From Deferribacteres bacterium (GTDB taxonomy: Bacteria > Zhuqueibacterota > Zhuqueibacteria > Zhuqueibacterales > Geothermadaptataceae): DNA of 64,000 nucleotides. The number at the start of each line of letters is the position of its first letter. Position 1 is the stretch's first letter. Location of the stretch: positions 1,012,359-1,076,358 of the forward strand of contig JACKDE010000003.1 in assembly GCA_020633675.1 (NCBI GenBank). The letters run 5' to 3'. The notes under the pieces are model-generated. The model worked only from the letters and a program-made list of their open reading frames with translations, searched no databases and was not told where the DNA came from. Below are positions 59,407-64,000 of the stretch, in pieces. Both the position numbers and the translations under genes were made by a program.

Positions 59407-62400
59407 ATGAAGCACAATTTCATACGTCTTACTCTCCTTCTGGCCCTTATTGGGACAACATCGGTAGTGTTCTCCCAATCATCAACAAAAAAAGGCAACG
59501 TCAATGCCTGGCGCGCCAATCTTGCCAGCAGCGGCAATCAGCTACAACGGGAGATTTTTCCCGGCGTGGATGCGATTTTTTCCGGCAGCTCCTACCAACT
59601 CTATTCTCATTTTATTATCAATCCTGGCGCCAACCCGGCAGCAATTGCACTGAATTTTGACCAAGCACAAGCAACGGATGTCAGCAGCAACCACCAGGCG
59701 ACGATTGCAACGGCAACAGGCAAAGTCGCGCTGTCTTTGACGAAAATCGCACAGACAGAGAATGGCCAGGAAAAACTACTCGATGCAAAGATCGTGAAAC
59801 GCCCCGACGGTCAAATCGGCCTGGAATTGCTCGAAGCATTCAACCCGAACCAGCCTGTAGTTGTCACCTTCATTTCGGAATTCAAAGCTGCGGGAGATAC
59901 TGCTCCGCAAACGACTTCTGACGATTCCGAACAAGCATCAGGCTCGAATTCCATTGCGCTGCTGCCACCCATCGCTAGTGTCACCGCGACCAAGGTGGAC
60001 ACAGTGCAACCGGCGAACACCACCGGCCCGGCCTACCCCGGCTCGACGATTAAATACACCGTTGTGATTAAAAATACCGGAACTGAGGACATTCCCGAGG
60101 TTGAATACGTCGATACCATCGATCCCAATACCACGTTCACACCGGGCTCACTTAAAACCACGCCGCTGGCACGCAACGATAATTATCCGGCGCTTAATAC
60201 CCAAACACTAAACATTGCAGCTCCCGGTGTTTTGTCAAATGATAACGATCCGGATGGCAGCGGCGGTCTTTTTGCCATTGCACAGAGTGGCGCAGCGACG
60301 ACCCAAGGCGGCACAGTGACGCTGAATACGGATGGCAGTTTTACTTATGATGCCCCATCTTCGGCATTTACTGGAGTGGACGACTTCACCTACACGATTC
60401 AGGATGCGGACGGCAACACCAATGATGCAACTGTGACCATTACAGTAAATTCAGGAGACGCAGCCCCCTATGTAACCAATATTTCGCCAGCTAATGGCGC
60501 AACCGGTGTGTCGATCACACCAACGGTCACTGTGACGTTTAGTGAACCTGTCTATTTTTCCGGAGCAGGCGCTACGCTTGTGGGATCTACCAGTGGTTCT
60601 CACATTTTAAATAGTTCTTTTAATAGTTCCACTGAAGTTGCATTTACTCTGAACCCGAGTTCTTCTCCCCTAAACTATAATGAAACCATCACTTTTACGG
60701 TCGTCGCGGCAGATGTGTATGATCAGGATATTGTTGATCCGCCGAATTATATGGCAGCAAATTTTGTCAGTACTTTTACGACAACTGCGGCTGCCCCAGT
60801 CACAAATGCGGATAGCTATAATTCTATTGGCAATGTTGGCATTACAGTCCCGGCAGCGAACGGTGTGCTGGCAAATGATACAGGCACACCAGCGCCGACA
60901 GTTGTTGCCGCAGCTGGTGGAACCACAAACGGCGGCGCCTTTTCAATAGGGGCTGACGGAGGATTTTCCTACTTACCTGCCGTTGGTTTTGAAGGAACGG
61001 ATCAATTTACTTATACAGTCACTAATTCAGGTGGATCAGCTAATGGAACAGTGACTATTAATGTAAACGAGGTGATCTGGTTTATAGATAACTCCATAGT
61101 CTCAAGTGGAAACGGTACACTTAGTTCACCATACAAAACTATCCAGGATTATGGTACAGCAGCTCTGAATGAAGCAGGTGATATTATTTTTATTTATACC
61201 GGTACCGGTAATTATATCGGCGACATTACCTTAGAAAATAATCAAACTGTAATTGGTCAGGGAGCTTCAGCTTCTATTGCAAGTATCACCGGTATCACAG
61301 TTCCCCCTTACAGTAACACACTTCCTGCCAGTGGTGGAAGTCGCCCTGTACTGGGTAACAGCTTTGCTGGAGTGAGAATAAAAGCAAACAATACCCTGCG
61401 CGGCTTTGATATTGGCAACACCACAGCGGGCGGCGCTGGTATCGCCAATATACCACAAAATGTGAGCTTTGGTACATTGACGATCAATGATATGTCGATT
61501 GGCGGCAGCGGACGCGCAATTCTTATTTTAGGAGAAGGTACCCTAGCCGTTACACTTGATAATCTTACTTCATCAGCGGATGCCAATGGTCTTGTTTTTT
61601 GGGGTAGTCCAGGTATAATTGACGGTAGTTTCACAGTAAACGGTGCTACAACAATTAGTAATTCAACAGTCATTGGTCTCAATATTATAAATAGCAGCGC
61701 CTCGTACGATTTTGGAACAACCAGTGTAACCAATAATACGGATATTGGAGTAAATCTTGTCAACAATAGCTCTGCTTCATTTACCTTCGACGCTTTAACC
61801 GTATCGACGACAGCCGGTGCAGGTTTATTTGCCAATAACAGCGGGACAGTTACAGTTTTAGGAACATCCAATACGATTAATAGCGGAAGTAACAGCGCCA
61901 TAAACATGACGAATACTACTATTGGCGCATCAGGGATGACATTTCAAAGTATTACTTCAAGCGGGGGCTCGGCCACAGGAATTATTCTCGATAACACCGG
62001 CACGAGCGGTGGTCTCACTGTTACAGGCACCGGCACGGCGGGAAGCGGCGGGACGATTGCAAATAAGTTAGGAATTGACGGTTCCACCACTAACGGCATT
62101 GGCATTTACTTAAACAACACCCGGGGAGTTCGACTGTCATGGATGCAGCTCAATGACTTTAACAATTTCGCCATTCGCGGCACCAGTGTGACGGATTTCC
62201 AGATGAGGAACACCATCATCAACGGTACAAATGGCACCAACGCGGCGTCAGTTGAAGGCAGCGTGAGTTTTGACAATCTTTTCGAGCGCGCGCTTTTTGA
62301 TGGTGTCAGTATTAGTGGAGGGCGCGTGAACAACATCATCGTTACCAATACCTCAGGCACACTCGATACTATGACGGTAATCAACAGCACCATCGGGCTA

Positions 62401-63300
62401 AATGATCAGAACAATGGCAACGACGGTATCTTGGTCAAATCGCAGAACTCGGCTGTGGTGTCGCTCTCGATCACGAATAGCAGTTTCCTCGGAGCGCGGT
62501 ATGACATGGTGGAAACCAATGCGACCGGCACTTCGATCTTCAATCTGCTGATCAAAGATAACACTTTCAACAATACCCATTCGAACGTTCAGACCGGAGC
62601 TGGCGGCATCGGTATTTTCGGTGGCAGCGCCGGTGGTAATATCACCATGAACTATGAAGTTTCGGGTACGAGTGCCGGATCACAGACCATCCGTGGCGCT
62701 GTGGGTAACGCTATTGACGTCAAGGTTTTGAACGGCTCTGGCTCTGTTAATGGTCTCATCAGGAATAATAATATTGGCAATTCATCCTTCTCGGGTTCCG
62801 GTTCAACCGAAGGTTCAGGCATCCTGGTCGGTGCAGATGTGTCGATCATCCACTCTGTTGTTATCGAAAACAATAACATCGTCGAGGTCGATGGCTTTGC
62901 CGGAATCGATGTGTTTGCCAATGGTGCGAGTACGTTGAACCTGACAGCGACGGGCAATAGCGTCAGCGGAATGGGCAGTTTTGCTTTTACAGGTATGGCT
63001 CTTGGAGTTGGAGTTGATGCCGGTGATACGGCCATACTGTGCTCCGATATTCGCAATAATTCCATCAATTCAAGCGGCAGTGCTACTGCTTATGGGGCAC
63101 GCTTTACTCAGGTTAGTACGCTGGCGCATTTTAACCTGCCGCAATATGCTGGTGCGACAGGTGGCGCTACGGCGAGCACAGACATCGCTACCTACTTAGC
63201 CGGTCGCGGCAACACGATAACGCCTGGTGCGAGCGCTTCGGCGGTCCAGGCCTCTACCACTTCTGGCATTACCGGAACGGGTACAGGCTGCACGCCATAA
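59407..63300 (+). CDS. large secreted beta-helix adhesin-like protein with Ig/cadherin-like repeats
   Basis: 1,297 residues, ATG at 59407 with AGGAGGT upstream. Signal peptide IRLTLLLALIGTTSVVFSQ. Order: an N-terminal beta-rich domain (VNAWRANLASSGNQLQREIFPGVDAIF, about 30-160); a DUF11-like piece broken off after VDTIDPNTTFTPGSLK; a cadherin-like Ig domain (LNIAAPGVLSNDNDPDGSGG, VDDFTYTIQDADGN); a Big_5-like Ig domain (PYVTNISPANGATGVSITPTVTVTFSEPV); a second cadherin-like domain; then from about 555 a long parallel beta-helix (TIQDYGTAAL, GVRIKANNTLRGFDIGN) to the C-terminus. No sortase, T9SS or autotransporter end is visible. Surface structure or adhesion is likely; the ligand is unknown. 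Base composition changes inside the gene. Confidence 0.85.
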   Translation: MKHNFIRLTLLLALIGTTSVVFSQSSTKKGNVNAWRANLASSGNQLQREIFPGVDAIFSGSSYQLYSHFIINPGANPAAIALNFDQAQATDVSSNHQATIATATGKVALSLTKIAQTENGQEKLLDAKIVKRPDGQIGLELLEAFNPNQPVVVTFISEFKAAGDTAPQTTSDDSEQASGSNSIALLPPIASVTATKVDTVQPANTTGPAYPGSTIKYTVVIKNTGTEDIPEVEYVDTIDPNTTFTPGSLKTTPLARNDNYPALNTQTLNIAAPGVLSNDNDPDGSGGLFAIAQSGAATTQGGTVTLNTDGSFTYDAPSSAFTGVDDFTYTIQDADGNTNDATVTITVNSGDAAPYVTNISPANGATGVSITPTVTVTFSEPVYFSGAGATLVGSTSGSHILNSSFNSSTEVAFTLNPSSSPLNYNETITFTVVAADVYDQDIVDPPNYMAANFVSTFTTTAAAPVTNADSYNSIGNVGITVPAANGVLANDTGTPAPTVVAAAGGTTNGGAFSIGADGGFSYLPAVGFEGTDQFTYTVTNSGGSANGTVTINVNEVIWFIDNSIVSSGNGTLSSPYKTIQDYGTAALNEAGDIIFIYTGTGNYIGDITLENNQTVIGQGASASIASITGITVPPYSNTLPASGGSRPVLGNSFAGVRIKANNTLRGFDIGNTTAGGAGIANIPQNVSFGTLTINDMSIGGSGRAILILGEGTLAVTLDNLTSSADANGLVFWGSPGIIDGSFTVNGATTISNSTVIGLNIINSSASYDFGTTSVTNNTDIGVNLVNNSSASFTFDALTVSTTAGAGLFANNSGTVTVLGTSNTINSGSNSAINMTNTTIGASGMTFQSITSSGGSATGIILDNTGTSGGLTVTGTGTAGSGGTIANKLGIDGSTTNGIGIYLNNTRGVRLSWMQLNDFNNFAIRGTSVTDFQMRNTIINGTNGTNAASVEGSVSFDNLFERALFDGVSISGGRVNNIIVTNTSGTLDTMTVINSTIGLNDQNNGNDGILVKSQNSAVVSLSITNSSFLGARYDMVETNATGTSIFNLLIKDNTFNNTHSNVQTGAGGIGIFGGSAGGNITMNYEVSGTSAGSQTIRGAVGNAIDVKVLNGSGSVNGLIRNNNIGNSSFSGSGSTEGSGILVGADVSIIHSVVIENNNIVEVDGFAGIDVFANGASTLNLTATGNSVSGMGSFAFTGMALGVGVDAGDTAILCSDIRNNSINSSGSATAYGARFTQVSTLAHFNLPQYAGATGGATASTDIATYLAGRGNTITPGASASAVQASTTSGITGTGTGCTP

Positions 63301-63412
63301 GCCAGAGGCTTGGTGCACTGCTTTAAAAGCCCGCAAGCTCATGGATAATGAGCGGCAAAAACTCGAAAAATCTGAAATACGTGCATTTGAATATTTAACT
63401 GGAGAATCAATC

Positions 63413-64000
63413 ATGAAAGTTCTTCATAGCCTTGGAATGGTGTTATTCGTATTGCTTGCCATCGCAATAACAGACCCGGCGCTGGCGCAGTTTCCGGGCA
63501 CGCCGCTCACGATAGGCACAATCAACCCCGGCGACAGCATTGTTGTCAGTTTCGAAGTGACGGTCAATAGCAATATTGGCAGCGGAGTCACCGAAATTTG
63601 CAACCAGGGTACTGTCGCAGGCAGCAATATTGTTAACACGGTCACTGATGATCCGGATACGCCCACGGCAGATGATCCTACTTGCACACAGGTGGTTCTT
63701 GTGCAGACCAAACCCTATCTCATTGTCGCCAACGAGAATGTCAAATTCGACGGCACGCTGCTGTCGGATGGCGACATTCATTCCAACGGCGACATCGCTT
63801 TCCACAACGACGAGAAAGGCACCCACACCGGCAACCTGAGCGCGGTGAAAGACATCACCATCGACAAGGGCGTGACCATCGACGGCGATGCCACCGCCAA
63901 GCGCATCTACGAGTTCGGCGACATCACCGGCACGGTTACGGACAAGGCGACGGTGGCCGAGATTCCGCTGCCGGTGCTGAATTTCACTGCTGGCGGGCCA
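63413..64000 (+). CDS. secreted protein with DUF11-like start and repetitive beta domain, runs off the window
   Basis: 196 codons from ATG at 63413, with GGAG 9 bases upstream; no stop before the window end. Signal peptide MKVLHSLGMVLFVLLAIAIT, ending near ALAQ. A DUF11-type half-domain follows (LTIGTINPGDSIVVSFEVTV, EICNQGTVAGSNIVNTVTDD, DDPTCTQVVLV), then a beta-strand repeat region (VKFDGTLLSDGDIHSNGDIA, HTGNLSAVKDITIDKGVTID, GDATAKRIYEFGDITGTVTD). The latter resembles the polymer-forming or 'empty-shell' beta domains in surface proteins. It begins 112 bases after the adhesin gene and may be co-transcribed. The DUF11-type half it carries is the kind that seems to be missing from the upstream protein. 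Confidence 0.82.
   Translation, partial: MKVLHSLGMVLFVLLAIAITDPALAQFPGTPLTIGTINPGDSIVVSFEVTVNSNIGSGVTEICNQGTVAGSNIVNTVTDDPDTPTADDPTCTQVVLVQTKPYLIVANENVKFDGTLLSDGDIHSNGDIAFHNDEKGTHTGNLSAVKDITIDKGVTIDGDATAKRIYEFGDITGTVTDKATVAEIPLPVLNFTAGGP

Overview
The window looks like a chromosomal segment of an uncultured FCB-group bacterium, of the candidate-division KSB1/Calditrichota kind. This is inferred from gene families, not from a marker gene. Supporting signs are TonB-dependent receptors with carboxypeptidase-regulatory plug extensions, a DUF4249 lipoprotein, DUF5916 and DUF5777 outer-membrane barrels, many multiheme cytochromes, a heparinase/HGSNAT polysaccharide operon and large beta-helix adhesins. 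It has a double-membrane envelope, a GC content near 50 percent and many short palindromic repeats between genes. No rRNA, tRNA, CRISPR array or intact insertion sequence was found. Two genes run off the ends: an HME-type RND efflux pump on the left and a secreted repeat protein on the right. Neither has a stop codon inside the window.

Layout. 1-6.1 kb (minus strand): RND metal efflux permease (partial), two paralogous secreted proteins of unknown function, a DUF5916 barrel and a small winged-helix-like protein. 6.1-11 kb: a hairpin-rich leader, an acidic-tailed lipoprotein, then a convergent DUF4249 lipoprotein and its TonB receptor. 11-15.6 kb: a three-gene MacB-type exporter operon. 16-18.9 kb: a stand-alone sigma-54 activator, a glycine-rich envelope protein and an FHA-domain protein. 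19.2-35.6 kb (plus strand): a redox island. It holds a lipoprotein cytochrome, a double HbpS-like protein, an outer-membrane barrel, a decaheme cytochrome fused to an LVIVD propeller, a c554-like cytochrome, a cyclic-nucleotide-binding/ferredoxin/cytochrome-b fusion, a membrane-anchored decaheme cytochrome, a Ser/Thr kinase and a cytochrome-DUF5777 barrel fusion. 35.7-44.3 kb (minus strand): a glycosaminoglycan-like polysaccharide operon plus an M16 protease. 44.5-58.6 kb (minus strand): phosphopantetheinyl transferase, OprC-like copper receptor, small Cys-rich membrane protein, a giant KS-AT-KS-ACPx3-KR-DH synthase and an acyl-CoA dehydrogenase. 59.4-64 kb (plus strand): beta-helix adhesin genes.

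How the genes may work together. In the redox island, the cytoplasmic four-cluster ferredoxin and cytochrome-b-like membrane part (two H-x13-H helices) could exchange electrons with quinone. The membrane-anchored decaheme, the c554-like cytochrome and the decaheme-propeller protein could then carry them across the periplasm to the outer-membrane barrel. I know of no described system with this gene order, and it is the strongest candidate for an undescribed system here. The second candidate is the synthase, whose three tandem ACPs all carry Thr where the phosphopantetheine-bearing Ser is expected. It sits in the same gene run as a PPTase and a copper receptor. The main gene calls are firm; the physiological roles are inference from context.
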